Positions 30,171-41,654 of a DNA stretch of 64,000 nucleotides are shown here, piece by piece. The notes under the pieces were generated by a model, which did not search any database, had not been told where the DNA came from, and worked only from the letters and a program-made list of their open reading frames with translations. Positions within the stretch are counted from its first letter, which is position 1. Every line of letters starts with the position of its first letter. Source of the stretch: Euphorbia lathyris (taxonomy: Eukaryota; Streptophyta; Magnoliopsida; Malpighiales; Euphorbiaceae); NCBI RefSeq assembly GCF_963576675.1, contig NC_088911.1, positions 87,759,256 through 87,823,255 on the forward strand, written 5' to 3'. The position numbers were made by a program, and so were the translations under genes.

Positions 30171-31439
30171 TGTTGTCCTCAGATTAGACTCTAGCAAGTC
30201 CACTAGATACAAGTAATAAAGTGATAAGTGAGTATCGTCTCCACAGGGATTGTGATTCAAATCAATATTAGAAATCGTTGCTAAACAGTGTGTGTCACAA
30301 CAGTGTCTTCTTTTATCGTTGATTGTTTGATGTTGGTTACTTAACAATTCAGGCAGACTGATGAAACAAGAAAATGAAATAACTTTGCAAAGATTTTAGA
30401 GAATAGAACAGGCTCGACATAGCTGAACACGGTGTGCTACGTCTTACAACATTCCATGAATACAAGACAATGCCAATGAAGCCAAAGTTTCAGTTTGAAG
30501 TGAGTTTGAGTCAACTTTCATGTGTTCTCAAACTCCTAAGATTTACTAACACCTTTAGCGTCCTAAAGGTACGTTCTTTCTAGCATTAAGAACAAAACTG
30601 CATTTCTAGATGAGAAAACCCTTGACACAACCTTCTTACTTGTCAGCTTCGAAGTTGGGAGATCAATAGAGATATCGGTGAAGATGAAAGCAGTGTCCTA
30701 TCATTCATCTAACATATACATACATGCTTAAGCAAGAAAGTTAGACCCTCATTGACCACAACATTGGCAAAATACAAAATATTCATAAAAACATTGTAAC
30801 ACTTACATCACCGGGTCGGCCAGGCCGTGCCCGTTCAAAAGGACTACTCACTCATATCGAGCAGTGAGCAGACGATGGTTCTTGATACAGCTTGAGACTC
30901 CATGGGAGCTCTCTTCTTTCTTCTATTCTATGTTACTAAAAAATACTAAAAATCCGAAGTACTAAACTTTTCTCTGCTTCACCTATTTAAAGGGAAAGAC
31001 AGAGGCCAAAATAGGTACAACTTTCGTACCCTTTCTATAAAATAAGTCAACTACCAACTACAATTAAAATAAACTAAAATGATTAAATTTAGATTAACCC
31101 TTGAACACTCAAGGGGGTGATACTTCAAGTCATCTTGCTTCTTTAGGCAATCCCATCGCCACACACTTTCACCTGCCGCTCTGCCGCTTTCCCTGCTACT
31201 GCCACCATGATTTGTCGATGTCCGTCATTGGAAAATCCGGCGTTTGACCGCTGGATACAAGTAAAGCTCCACTCCTCTTGGCTTTAGCAAAACAAGTTGT
31301 TTCCAGCGAGTTTAGCATTTCTCTTTGCTTATCTGTACAAGGACAGTAATTAGCCCTTATTTCTTACTAAATGACATAATAAAACACCCAAATTTCCTTA
31401 TAAATACTATGTTAAATTTAGTCAATTTCATGTCTAACA
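30171..31439 (-). repeat. Athila element left LTR (3' LTR)
   Basis: Begins TGTTGTCCTCAG and ends TGTCTAACA on the + strand. Matches 47392-48661 with scattered substitutions. No gene inside. Its TATA-like TTTAAATAGG lies on the minus strand near 30985. Confidence 0.93.
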
Positions 31440-31455
31440 AATACCCCCAAATTGA
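31440..31455 (-). other. Athila polypurine tract
   Basis: On the minus strand CAATTTGGGGGTATT ends at the TGTTAGACATG start of the 3' LTR. This is the plus-strand priming site. Confidence 0.8.
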
Positions 31456-31459
31456 ACCT

Positions 31460-31477
31460 TTGCTTGTCCTCAAGCAA
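31460..31477 (-). other. Hairpin next to the polypurine tract
   Basis: TTGCTTG-TCCT-CAAGCAA: a perfect 7-base stem with a 4-base loop, 20 bases from the LTR edge. The second Athila-like element carries the same hairpin at 63660-63677. Confidence 0.7.
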
Positions 31478-33009
31478 CAAATTGTAAGAAGGAATCAGAA
31501 AAAGAAAGTTAGGAATGAAATTAGTTTCAGGGAACGAGACAGGAGAATATAGAAACACAGAACGCTTGGCATAAAGAGGAAATGAACAGATGCATGCTAA
31601 GGTTTCATCGAAGAGCTAAAACTTGTTTTAGAAATTGTGTCCTTTTTGCTCAAGAAATTCCTTAAATCTTAAAATTTAGACGTCCTCTTTCACCAGGAGT
31701 CACCAACTGCCAGACATGCCTCACTAAGGAATGGAACAATTCACTCACTCTCGCATGGCATCTTTTTTTTTGCCATAGGACTAAGCATGCGATTTCACTC
31801 CTCAGCTCAGACACCACACCCTTAGGGTGCGAGTTTGCCTATTGGTCCCGAATCCATGGGTCGAAGTTCCTCCTGACATAGTCCAAAGGACTTATATAGG
31901 TTGTAATGTTCGGTTTAGGCTCTGGTTTGACAGTGAAAGGCTATTTAAGTGTATGAATTCTGTCTTTTTGCAATTTTATTTAACATACGCAGCCTATAAT
32001 GATTGCTATTTACACACTCTTTTATCTACACAACCTGTTTACTCATAACCCAGCACTCTTTTGAATATTCATTAAGGTTCCTTCCTCCTCTTGTTATATT
32101 CCCCAGTTCTTTCAACGTTTTCCTTAAGCATTGTATTGCCCAATTGCTTATTTTCGCAAAACTTAAGCACATGATTTTTTTTTTATTTTAAACAATTGGC
32201 TTTTCAAAGCATAAGACAGAACTCAGGGTGTTTTTGATTTATAAGAGAAGGGAGAGGGCTATTATTCGCGGTTTTTCAGAAAGAGCAGGTCATGGCTCGA
32301 CTTGGTATCCTAATCATTGGGGTGCAAAGCACAGGTGCCTTTTTGTAGCGGAGAGGGTAACTAAATGCCTCTTTCCTCCTATGAAAGTCAGAACCATTCA
32401 CCATTTCAACAGGGCACCAAGGCAAATTCTCCCTAAAGATAGTGAGCGCTGGCCCACTCATAAAAATTTATGCATGGCAAGGATACATTTTAAGGCTCAA
32501 GTTCTCACTATTTTTGAGGAAAATGCAGTAAGGCAATGGTTACTAATTTTGAAAGAGGAATTAAAAATTTCAAAATTCTTGGAACTTCCTGAAATTTAGG
32601 GACACGAGGTGCAAACAAGCAAATAACACAACCATTACACCAAAGCATGCACAGTCTGTTCTTTGATTCCTACAGAACACCGAACAATTCCCTAGATTGA
32701 ACATGCACAAGCGGAGAGAAAAAAAAATATGGAAACAAACAATAATTACCAAGGACATGTGCAAAAATTCTCAAGGAATATTTGTTCTACATCAAATTAC
32801 TAATTTAAACGAACAAATTAAAAGCATTTGTCATGTTATTTCTGCAATAAATTGTGACACACACAATCCACCGCCAAAAAATAATAATACATTGTCCCCA
32901 ATGTTATGAATCACGGCAGCAGATTGTTAATAAAATAGGAAGACCATAACATGATAGAGTGAGGGTGTTAGAGGTTACCAGATGCTAGGACAGTGACTAT
33001 CGGTACAAA
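31478..33009 (-). other. Athila 3' region without a recognised gene
   Basis: Untranslated stretch between the extra ORF and the polypurine tract. A 123-residue + strand frame at 32228-32599 shows no motif and I do not support it as a gene. Otherwise AT-rich with short homopolymer runs. Confidence 0.6.
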
Positions 33010-33258
33010 TCAGGCGTGATGGGAAAGAGAGGAGTTAACCTCTCTATCCACAGGGGCAGGAATACCCTCCTCTTTCGAGGAGGCAGCAGCATTAGCCTTA
33101 ACATTAGCACTGGCAGGTGTTTCGGGCATTTGTCTTACCAAACTTTTTACACAGAAACCAGAGGGACTTTCCTTGGCATGCTCCTCAATGCAAAGGCTCT
33201 TGAGCATATCGATCTCGCCTAGTTGCGACGCGTATTTTTGCTCCATGGCGAATATCAT
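33010..33258 (-). CDS. Athila extra ORF, C-terminal end
   Basis: In-frame continuation of the extra ORF after a single TGA at 33298-33300. It begins with a helical stretch (MIFAMEQKYASQLGEIDMLK) and ends in a Ser/Ala-rich tail. No domain is recognised. The natural stop is at 33010. Confidence 0.65.
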   Translation of the reverse strand: MIFAMEQKYASQLGEIDMLKSLCIEEHAKESPSGFCVKSLVRQMPETPASANVKANAAASSKEEGIPAPVDREVNSSLSHHA

Positions 33259-33297
33259 TTCGCGGTTTACCAGATTCTGGGCAAACAGGGCGTTGAA

Positions 33298-34371
33298 TCA
33301 ATCCATTATATCCTCGCTGGTCAGCTTTGCACACTTCTTATAAAAGTCCAAGTCCTTCGGCTTCTCGACTTGCTCGGAATCTGACGACACTGATACAGTA
33401 GGCTCGCTTTTCCTTTTTCGGCTCTCAGTCTGCCGAGATGTAACAAAGTCAGACATCCAGACCCACTTCCCGTTCACAAGTTTTCCGAATACCATCTTTT
33501 GGAGGCTCTTGAGATCAATCGGGTCAGGATGATTCACAATCGTGAGACGAGAGCGGTCTTCTGGTTTGAAAACCCCGATTGACTCCGCAATCCTGGTGAC
33601 AATGCTTCCACAACAGATGATCGACGAGTTTTTCTTGGAAAAAGTGCTGATGTATTCTCCGAACCAGAATCCCAAATTCATTGTCGGTCCAACTGCCATA
33701 CTCCACAACGCGGTGAGATCTGCATGTGGCATGGTGGCTTGGTTTTCCCGGGCGAAGATTGTACCGGAGATCAACTTATGCAAATACCGAACATCGTAAT
33801 CATCGATATTGGACGCCTTGGACGAACTGCCGTCATAATGTTTCTGTCCTGAAAGTGATTCCCAGAAGGCCACAGGGTCAAAAACATCAGGCGTTGTGGT
33901 GAATGCCTCTTTATAGCTCTCGGATTCTAGATCGTCATCGTCGGCAGCACCAAGCATCTGGTTAAACAGGTTAAGTGAAGGCCTCTGGGAGTGACCCATG
34001 AGCCTGAAGCTAAATTTTCCCTCTTCGTCAGGTTCGGTTATCTCAGCGTTGTGCTTAAAGGTGGCCAAGAACTCGAGTGTCAGTTCCCGATAGGCAGGTT
34101 CCGTCATTTCAAAGAAACATTCAAAATGACCGGCCTTCATGAGGGTGCGCACACGATCCTCGAGCTTCAGCCTCTTTAGGGATTCCCAGCAAACTGTTCG
34201 GATGGGTCCGAACTGAAATTTTGCTAACTCATCATAGTACACCTGTATAGAGGCGTCTTTAAACTGGGAGAGTTTCTTGACCAGCTTTTCATCCGGGACA
34301 AAAGCCACAGTGCTTGGCTCCGCCATTTTTGCTTTTGCTGTTGCTTTCTTAGAAGATCCCTCTATTTTCAC
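33298..34371 (-). CDS. Athila extra ORF (ATHILA ORF-1 / plant transposon protein type)
   Basis: ORF downstream of integrase, where Athila elements have their env-position gene. The first ATG is at 34326; the open frame starts earlier with a GTG. Residues 70-120 (ECFFEMTEPAYRELTLEFLA; then FKHNAEITEPDEEGKFSFRL) and 200-250 (YLHKLISGTIFARENQ; LTALWSMAVG) follow the pattern of the plant transposon protein / ATHILA ORF-1 domain. A basic stretch sits near residue 325 (ESRKRKS). I see no signal peptide or membrane span, which speaks against an envelope protein in this copy. A TGA at 33298 truncates it by about 95 residues. Confidence 0.78.
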   Translation of the reverse strand: MKIEGSSKKATAKAKMAEPSTVAFVPDEKLVKKLSQFKDASIQVYYDELAKFQFGPIRTVCWESLKRLKLEDRVRTLMKAGHFECFFEMTEPAYRELTLEFLATFKHNAEITEPDEEGKFSFRLMGHSQRPSLNLFNQMLGAADDDDLESESYKEAFTTTPDVFDPVAFWESLSGQKHYDGSSSKASNIDDYDVRYLHKLISGTIFARENQATMPHADLTALWSMAVGPTMNLGFWFGEYISTFSKKNSSIICCGSIVTRIAESIGVFKPEDRSRLTIVNHPDPIDLKSLQKMVFGKLVNGKWVWMSDFVTSRQTESRKRKSEPTVSVSSDSEQVEKPKDLDFYKKCAKLTSEDIMD

Positions 34372-35089
34372 GTTTTTGCCTGAGCCTCAGGTTCTCATTT
34401 CGGTTTCAAGTTTAAGTAGGGTTTTCCAGTGGTACAGGGCACAGATCATGAACTGCCTTTGTGAAAAGAAATCTCAAAGAAAAGAAAGAAATATGGTGAA
34501 AGATGGACTGAACTGAGATAAATCTTCTTTAAGTAGGGGAAACGAGGCGTCTTCTTGCCAATCTGTCATTATGAGGTCGAATCAGAGTCGGCCACCTGGA
34601 CAGATTGGCAGAAAGGCGCGTATTTTCGAATTAGAACGAGGGGTGATGAACGGTCAAGATTTGATTTTAGCATTCATTTCCCCCTAACAGTTCAATCTTA
34701 TCGAGGAGAAAAACATGCGGTATGATTGCCTATGGGCATAGGAGTGGACGTTCCACTTTTCCTAGCTTTTAATAAAAAAAAATTTTTCTTTTTACCTCCC
34801 TAATTTCTACGATATTCCTTTCCCTACAAAATAGGTACAATTGTACTACCTCACCATTGGAAGGATTTTTAGGTTTTACAATTGTGCCTGGGCAGAAGAT
34901 ACTCATTATGAAGTAAAACTCAACACATTTGACACAAGAATAAAAATAAAAGTACAAATAAAAACCAATAAAATGCAAAGTTACTTGTGCTACAATTGGT
35001 GTTTGTAGCGGACACCCTGTTCTCGTGCTTTTACTGACTTGGGGGATCCTGAAATGAACAGTATCGATCTTCCTTATGTGATCGTTCTC
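34372..35089 (-). other. Spacer between Athila pol and extra ORF
   Basis: About 700 bases with no supported gene. AT-rich, with an A/T run near 34770. Athila elements usually have an untranslated spacer here. Confidence 0.6.
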
Positions 35090-35503
35090 TCAATATGGTT
35101 TTAATCTTTGCCCGTTCACCTTAAAAGGATCACCCCCGTACTTGAAAATTTCAACAGCTCCATGTGCGAATACACGGTTCACTATGAATGGTCCTGACCA
35201 TCTTGACTTGAGCTTTCCTGGAAAGAGCCTCAATCGTGAATTGTAGAGAAGGACGTTTTGTCCCTCATGAAACACCTTATTCAGGAGCTTTTTGTCATGC
35301 CACTGCTTGGTCCTGGCTTTGTAATTTACCGCATTTTCGTAAGAGAACAGTCTGAATTCCTCCATTTCGCTCAGTTGTAGACTTCTCTGTTCACCAATAG
35401 CCTGTGTCTCAAAATTTAAAAATGTTAACGCCCAAAATGCACGGTGTTCCATTTCCACCGGCAGGTGACAAGATTTCCCGTATAACAAACGAAACGGAGA
35501 CAT
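35090..35503 (-). CDS. Athila integrase C-terminal part
   Basis: Ends the Athila polyprotein. It starts at the [20 protein letters not shown] block, the conserved segment after the integrase core, and finishes with the DNA-binding tail ([20 protein letters not shown] near residue 90). It is in frame with the preceding piece, separated by a TGA near 35538 and a TAG at 35633. The natural stop is at 35090. Confidence 0.85.
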   Translation of the reverse strand: MSPFRLLYGKSCHLPVEMEHRAFWALTFLNFETQAIGEQRSLQLSEMEEFRLFSYENAVNYKARTKQWHDKKLLNKVFHEGQNVLLYNSRLRLFPGKLKSRWSGPFIVNRVFAHGAVEIFKYGGDPFKVNGQRLKPY

Positions 35504-35632
35504 TCCAATCGGTGTTTTATAAGCGGTACGATATGCTCATAGAGCATCATCGAGCTTGTTTGCCCAATCCCTCCGAGAGTTGCCAACAGTTTTCTCTAAA
35601 ATTCTTTTTATTTCTCTATTGGAGATCTCCAC

Positions 35633-35962
35633 CTATCCACTGGTTTGTGGATGGTATGGTGTGGCAACCCTGTGTGAGACTCCAAGTTTCCCCATTAATT
35701 TTTCAAATTTCGCATTACAGAAGTGGGTCCCTTGATCACTGATGATCGCTCGCGGGACCCCGAATCTGGCAAACAGCCTTTTCAGAAATTTTACTACCAC
35801 ACGGGCGTCATTGGTGGGACTAGCCATTGCTTCGACCCACTTGCTCACATAATCCACAGCCAGTAAGATGTATTTATTTCCTAAGGAAGTCGGGAATGGT
35901 CCCATAAAATCTATGCCCCAAATGTCAAAAATTTCGCACACAACTATGTTGTTGAGGGGCAT
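35633..35962 (-). CDS. Athila integrase catalytic core
   Basis: DDE integrase core: first Asp in [11 protein letters not shown] near residue 15, second Asp in IISDQGTHF near 76. The Glu-bearing VEISNREIK follows directly after the TAG that ends this frame at 35633. Between them the core is continuous. The stop replaces a codon that is open in relatives, so the integrase is inactive as read. Confidence 0.88.
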   Translation of the reverse strand: MPLNNIVVCEIFDIWGIDFMGPFPTSLGNKYILLAVDYVSKWVEAMASPTNDARVVVKFLKRLFARFGVPRAIISDQGTHFCNAKFEKLMGKLGVSHRVATPYHPQTSG

Positions 35963-36139
35963 AGCATTTCGAGCCGAAATGTTGCCAGTTCGTTGGCACT
36001 CATTGCAAGTGCTAACGAAGGCATGAGCATCCTTGAAAAGAGTGGGCCAGAAAAAACCTGATTGGAGAACCTTGGCTACGGTTCGGCTTGCGCTATGGTG
36101 TCCTCCGGCTTCACGGTTATGACAGTGGCTTAGAACATC

Positions 36140-36400
36140 CTATCCTTCTTCTTGCGATATACATCTTCGAATGATTTGGTCCGCGCACAACCTGAAAAGG
36201 TAAGGGTCATCCCAAAAGTAATATTTGACTTCGGAGAAAAACTTCCTTTTTTGATTCGTGGATAGGTTGTGTGGTTTGAGCGAAGTTGCAAGGTAATTAG
36301 CTATATCGGCGAACCATGGCGCAGACTGTGCCGCATATAGATGCTCGTCAGGAAACCTTTCAACGATTTCTGCTTGTTCAAAGCTGCCCTTGTGATCTAT
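36140..36400 (-). CDS. Athila RNase H-integrase linker, second part of split pol
   Basis: Pol continues here after the CACTA insertion. The residues around DHKGSFEQAEIVERFPDEHL are the usual Athila stretch between RNase H and the integrase zinc finger, running through WFADIANYLATSL to the RRCISQEEG end. A TAG at 36140 ends the frame; the zinc-finger part (two His, then CNEC) continues in the same frame to 35963. The frame reads into the CACTA element on the right, where it is meaningless. Confidence 0.82.
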   Translation of the reverse strand: MDHKGSFEQAEIVERFPDEHLYAAQSAPWFADIANYLATSLKPHNLSTNQKRKFFSEVKYYFWDDPYLFRLCADQIIRRCISQEEG

Positions 36401-36403
36401 CCT
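36401..36403 (+). repeat. TSD of CACTA element, left copy (CCT)
   Basis: CCT lies left of CACTAGTGG at 36404 and right of CCACTAGTG at 43229-43231. Three bases is the standard CACTA duplication. Confidence 0.85.
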
Positions 36404-36419
36404 CACTAGTGGAAAAAGG

Positions 36420-36806
36420 GCCATTTGCATCGGCCGTTTAGGGCCTTTTGCATCGGCCGCAGCGCGATGCAAAAGCCCTCGACGCAAATGCAATTGCATC
36501 GGCTGCTGGCCGATGCAAATGAGGTGGTCATTTGCATCGGCCCTTTAAAGAGGCCGACGCAAATGGCCACCTCTATTGCATCGGCCCTTTGTAAGGGGCC
36601 GATGCAAATGATATATCAACCACGTTAAATGACACAATCATTTGCATCGGCCCCTTACAACGGCCGATGCAAATGATTTTTTATTTGCATCGGTCTTTTC
36701 AAGGGCCGATGCAAATGATATAACATTTGCATCGGCCATATTTAAGGGCCGATGCAAATGACTGTATTATTTGCATCATCCATATTTAAGGGCCGATGCA
36801 AATAAT
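36420..36806. repeat. CACTA left subterminal repeat array
   Basis: About 18 half-sites of the TTTGCATCGGCC / GGCCGATGCAAA motif, mostly arranged as inverted pairs, so each pair is palindromic. Spacers are 5-25 bases. Presumed transposase-binding sites. Confidence 0.9.
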
Positions 36807-38161
36807 GAATTTATTTGCACAAATAAATTTATTTATTTTTCCAGAATTTAATTTTAATATCCTGCATTTTATTATCCTGCATTCAGATTTGTTCAATTTG
36901 AAGAAAAAATATACTAAATCAATATATTGCATACAAATTAACAGTTTGATAAGAACAAAAAGGTTACCATTTGTTTCCAAGTTTTTGGTACAAAAAAACA
37001 AAAACACTTCATTCTAGTGTAGCAAAATCCTACGAATTTACAAAAAGGAAAATGACTTCATTCTAACTTTAATGTGAAACAAAAACACGAAATGCACAAT
37101 CAACCCTTCAAATTGCAGCAAAATCCTACGACCTGTGTCAATCAAAAATCATGAAACAAAAACAATTAATATAAGCAAAGCCACTCCGAAATAAAACATA
37201 ATAAATGGAAGCAACAATACATAATATCTCACCGAATCTTAAATTGGCGCATTGGTTATAAAATACGCCGCCCAAATATCTCTAACGATATTTATCTCAT
37301 CATCGGAATAAGGTGTGCTTCTTTTAAGAACCTAACAAAAGCAAAAAGTGAAACGTAAATACTCAAGCTTGTTTAGCATACACACAATTAAAAGTATCTT
37401 GATAAATTAGAAATGACAACTAACATCAAAAAATGAAAATTGAAAAATGAACATGTGCAAATAGAAACAGTATTGAAAATCATCCCGAGTTCATTGATGA
37501 AATGAACATGCTGAGTTCATACCTCTCATCTCATAACTATAATCCCTCGACCATATAACACCCCACTAGCAAAAGACAAATGAAAATTGAAAAATGAACA
37601 TGTGCAATAGAAACAACGTTGTAAAATCATCCTGAGTTTCATACCTAAGAGACATTATTATGATTGCCGATGGCAACACACTTTATTCAACAAAAGATTA
37701 CACAGCTTAGTCACAAAATATTACACAATGAAAGTGTAGCATGCTGAAAAAGAAATCAAATAAAGCACTAAGCATTTCCACATTACTTGAGACATACTCG
37801 CCCATAATAATTTTGATGCTAGTAGCACGAAAAGTATATAAAGTTGGTAATTAGAGCATTTAGATTTTCATAAAGTTGCAATTGGGCATAGCATTTACTT
37901 GGTGGAAATTCAGCATAACTTAACATTGGAATTTCAAATACCAAGAGAGTAAGAATAATATATTAAAAATATTGAACAGTACAATCTTGCTAAAAGCTGG
38001 TTAGTCTTTTTCTAATGAATAATCTATACATAAGCACCTCGTTCACTTGAGCAATAAAGATTAAAATGAAGATATAGAGAAAACACAGACCCAAATCAAA
38101 AGCCAATGTCTAAGAAAACACAGAATACTGGTATAATAACAGTTATCATAGCTCTATCAGA
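36807..38161. other. CACTA internal non-coding sequence
   Basis: AT-rich, with no open frame worth reporting. A short minus-strand stretch near 37245-37330 reads like the tail of an ORF (LKRSTPYSDDEINIVRDIW), possibly a remnant of the second CACTA gene. It is too short to call. Confidence 0.4.
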
Positions 38162-38356
38162 ATGAGTCCCAATCAAGCCCTCTATGGTCAAATTCCTCAA
38201 CTTCCTATAGCAACTATCCCCAACTCCACACAGGTTGCAGATGTGGAGGAATTCCTCACTGATAGGGAACAATTGAGCACTTATCTCAAATCTTGCCTTG
38301 CCTCTCCTCTATCTTTCTTCTATTTTGGATTGACAATTGTGCAGAATCAGTGGTGA
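38162..38356 (+). pseudogene. Scrap of a chromovirus Ty3/gypsy integrase
   Basis: 64 residues starting MSPNQALYGQIPQLPIA. This is the integrase segment after the catalytic core (an ALYG-P-Q-P pattern, then a D-R-LxxLK-type helix) of chromovirus elements. No other parts are near. It may be older inserted debris or captured sequence; its + strand orientation is opposite to the captured genes. Confidence 0.6.
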
Positions 38357-39099
38357 CAGTCATGCATGTAATTGTTTCAAAATTTCCCCACCTTGCGACC
38401 ACTCTTGAAGAAATTCAAGAATATATGCTTGGATAATTCACACATTGGTGAACACGGGTGCTACGGAAACTGAAGGACGCTCCCCTAAAAGATGAAATTC
38501 TACTCTTTTCTACACTTCTAAATTGTTGATACAATAGAAGAGAACAATATTAGGAAATGGTTCAACTAAGACTAGTATTTCTTAGGGAAAAAATTATACT
38601 CTTCTGCCAGTACCTAAAATTGATACAACATATTTTAAACAGTATATGCAATCTCAATCTGCCTTCATTCAAGCTCTAGGCAAGCTTAACGCCCATTCAG
38701 AGCCTGAAAATTCATGTATCATTAACAAGAAGTCCAGTAAACCATTGATGCACTTTGACAATTTGAGACACTTAAGGTAAACAACAATACCTAGTTCCTT
38801 AAAGAATTTTAATGTTTCCGTTCTCGTTTCATTTGGTCCTCTCTCTTATCAGCTCATTCCTTTGGTAATGATAAAGATGAGTAAACCATATAATAACCGT
38901 TAATGCCACCATGACATCAATAATCCAAATCGTGTGCTATTAGGGAACAACTTTCTGTGAATTTCTATGACAGCTACTAACAACAAATGTAATCTGGCAT
39001 CAGACTCCATAGGATAATTATCCATTTCACGTAAGACCACCAACTGTACCATATCTCTCAAGCAAGTAGGCAAGGCTCAAAGAAGCAACTAAAATTACC
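38357..39099. other. CACTA internal sequence, function unclear
   Basis: A + strand open stretch near 38640-38780 (QYMQSQSAFIQALGKLNAHS) is not one I recognise. The part just left of 39100 is intron-like sequence following the MOR1 exon. Nothing else is supported. Confidence 0.35.
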
Positions 39100-39500
39100 T
39101 TGGTGAGTTTAATCAGGCATTTGACAACAAGATCAGAGAACTTCTGATTTCTGATGGCAAATGTCTCACTTGACGCGGGTGAAGGCCATCTTGAGGGATC
39201 CAGTGGACTTAAGAGATTAATCAGGACACCAAAGGATGAAGTTCGATCAGCATTATCCTGTATGTACAACCACTTATAAGGTAGGAAGTAAAACGTATCT
39301 TAAACTTGATAAGAAAAGAAGCATGTCAGTTAAACCATCACCAAAATTTTAAGCATAAGCACATTCAATGCTTTCAATAGTTGGCTGTCGTCGCCCATAT
39401 GAGGAACCCTTTCATCCAACAGTCAAAGTAGAAGCTCTGTTATTAGACTGTCCAGAGTGCTCACTTTAACAGCATGAGCAAGTCTTTTATTTTGAAATGT
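39100..39500 (-). pseudogene. MOR1: Captured fragment of MOR1 (microtubule-associated), two exons
   Basis: MOR1 (XMAP215/Dis1 family) is a plant microtubule polymerase with TOG domains. Two exons are visible on the minus strand. The first, 39500 to 39342, reads TFQNKRLAHAVKVSTLDSLI and LDERVPHMGDDSQLLKALNV, and ends at a GT-type donor. The second, 39257 to 39100, reads DNADRTSSFGVLINLLSPLD and ETFAIRNQKFSDLVVKCLIK. An 84-base intron with GT-AG ends separates them. The first exon has a TGA at 39423-39425 at a position I expect to be Trp. The match is to the C-terminal third of MOR1. As it sits inside a CACTA element it is a captured, non-functional piece. Identification rests on recall of the family, not a search. 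Confidence 0.8.
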
Positions 39501-39531
39501 CTGCAGCAAATTCAATCAAGCAAAACACTAT

Positions 39532-39536
39532 GTTAG
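39532..39536 (+). repeat. TSD of solo LTR, left copy (GTTAG)
   Basis: GTTAG before TGTTGGAAAT and again at 41606-41610 after CCCCAACA. Confidence 0.9.
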
Positions 39537-41605
39537 TGTTGGAAATAGGGCTAAGGTATAGCAGCGGAAATATAAAAATTTTCGCCTACTTCCTTTTAAC
39601 CATAGGATCCGTTAATCGTTATTTCATATAAAGAGGGATAAGAAGATATACCTTTCGATGATCAATCTACCGTTGCAAACGAAGTGCCCACAACTTCAAA
39701 GGAGATGTAAACTGTTTACCAATCTGCCCCTATTTGAAACAGACCTTCCAGACCTCCGAACGACAATCCCTTCGGTGGAAACGTAGAAGAATATGTCTAG
39801 AAGCTACTGTCCAAAAATCGCGACGATCCGACGGTTTAATCTCCGGGAATCCTCGAAATAGTGAACTGACCTGATGTAGGCGAAGAAAAACGAATTTCTC
39901 CCTTTTGATTGTTTTTCTTCTTTCGTGAACACGGTGAGGTTAAATTAGAATCAACCCTTATGAGATGTAACCAAAATAGATTACCTCTAATTAACCAACA
40001 CAAGATCAAGGAGAAAGAGGGATGAATTAGATTAATCAATCGATGGAATGCCGAATGAATTCTTGTCCACGAACTTGGGGATGGGAATTCTTTCTTTCTC
40101 TCTCCAGAAGCAATTTCGAAAATCACTTGTAGGGGGGAGGAATTAGTGTGTCGAAATTCATTAGGGTAGGGGTATATATATTAGGTTGTATCTAAACCTA
40201 GTTAGATAGGAATAGGTCACTTAATAGGAATCCAATTCAGAATAGGATTTCTAATTATTATCTTACTATATGTCTAATATAATTAGGATAATAATAAGTA
40301 ACCTAGTTAGATAATAATAGGAGCATATTAATCTAATTAAAACTCCTACTTTAATTATCTCTTAATTAATTTAATTCATAATCCTAATCAAATTAGGATT
40401 AGTGGAATAAATTAATTCCTTCCCTAATCATATATATAAATTTCGACCCCCCTATCCATGTGGGCCTTACTGGGCTCAATTGGGCTTCCATCTATTAATC
40501 AGATCCATCTCTCTTTTGTTTCCAAGTCTTATGTGTGATCCATTAGGTCCTTACTACTTCTGGCCGTATGCAACTATTAAATTAATTTCTTCAAGAATTA
40601 TATTTAATCCTTGCATAACGGAATGATGAACAGAGCATGTTATCGGCATGTCCGTAATCATTCCCCCAGAGTCCGTTAAGAAGACAGGTTGATTCTGCCG
40701 TTAACCCTTCCGTATTAGTTACGGTATAATACGATCCTTTATCAACTACATCCTTGAACTGAATCTTATGACTATGGGTAATGTCAAGTCACATATAGCG
40801 AGACGTTCATTTTACTTGTTATTGGCCGAGTCAACTCAAAAGATAGGTTAAGTGAAATCCGAATTTCTACTCTTAAGCTATCACCTTGCAAGGGTTTAGA
40901 GTCGAGTCTTCCACAAGCGATCCTTGGATGTATCTCCCATTCATCGGGAGTGATAAATGCTCAATCCAATGTATAACTACCCTGACATTACCTCCTGTGA
41001 CACCCAACCTTTGCAGTTCACACCCCAGAGTCATCTCTGTTAAGGATCGTGGGACCACGCGATCAAAGTCTCACATTCAGTAATTCAGGATGACCAATTA
41101 ACATTCCTTTGAGTCTGAGGATTAGTTATACCTATTAATACCAATGAGATGAACAGGTGACAAGGATGAATCTACCCATCCTGTTATCTCAAGTCGGATC
41201 CCCAATCCTAATGAACAACGTTTCACCGGATCTATGTAACTGTCCAGATATCTATATATGTGAAGCTTGTGAGATCAGCTTTCTGTCGGACAGAAGACAT
41301 TGTTACATACAAGTCTCAACAGTGATATATCAATCCTAAACATATCACTTGACTTGGGGTGGTTTTAAGTTTATTAGTTTATTATAAAGTTTTGTCTCAC
41401 TTCATGCTTGTATGAACACTTTATAATCACTTTAAACAAACTTACGGATTTCCTTTTATTAGACTTTATTTAGTGCTTTAAAAGGGATTGCCTTTATATA
41501 GTTATAAAACATATATCTTATTAAAACAAATGATAAAAAGAACAATTCATTTACAATAAGTTTGTATCCTGCAACAATTGTCTATAGGACACTAAAACCC
41601 CAACA
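39537..41605 (-). repeat. Solo LTR of the E1 family
   Basis: 2069 bases, TG...CA termini on both strands, with a perfect 5-base TSD and no internal region. On the minus strand it starts TGTTGGGGTTTTAGTGTCC and matches the E1 LTR over most of its length. It arose by recombination between the two LTRs of a full element. No genes inside; ORFs at 40886-41339 are shared LTR sequence. Confidence 0.92.
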
Positions 41606-41654
41606 GTTAGTTCTCCAAAAAGGAGTATTCAGTCTCTGCTTGTTATTCAGTCAA

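Noticed and set aside
32228..32599. 123-residue + strand ORF in the Athila 3' region
   Set aside because: No motif, no start context, and no relative in the second Athila element; probably chance.
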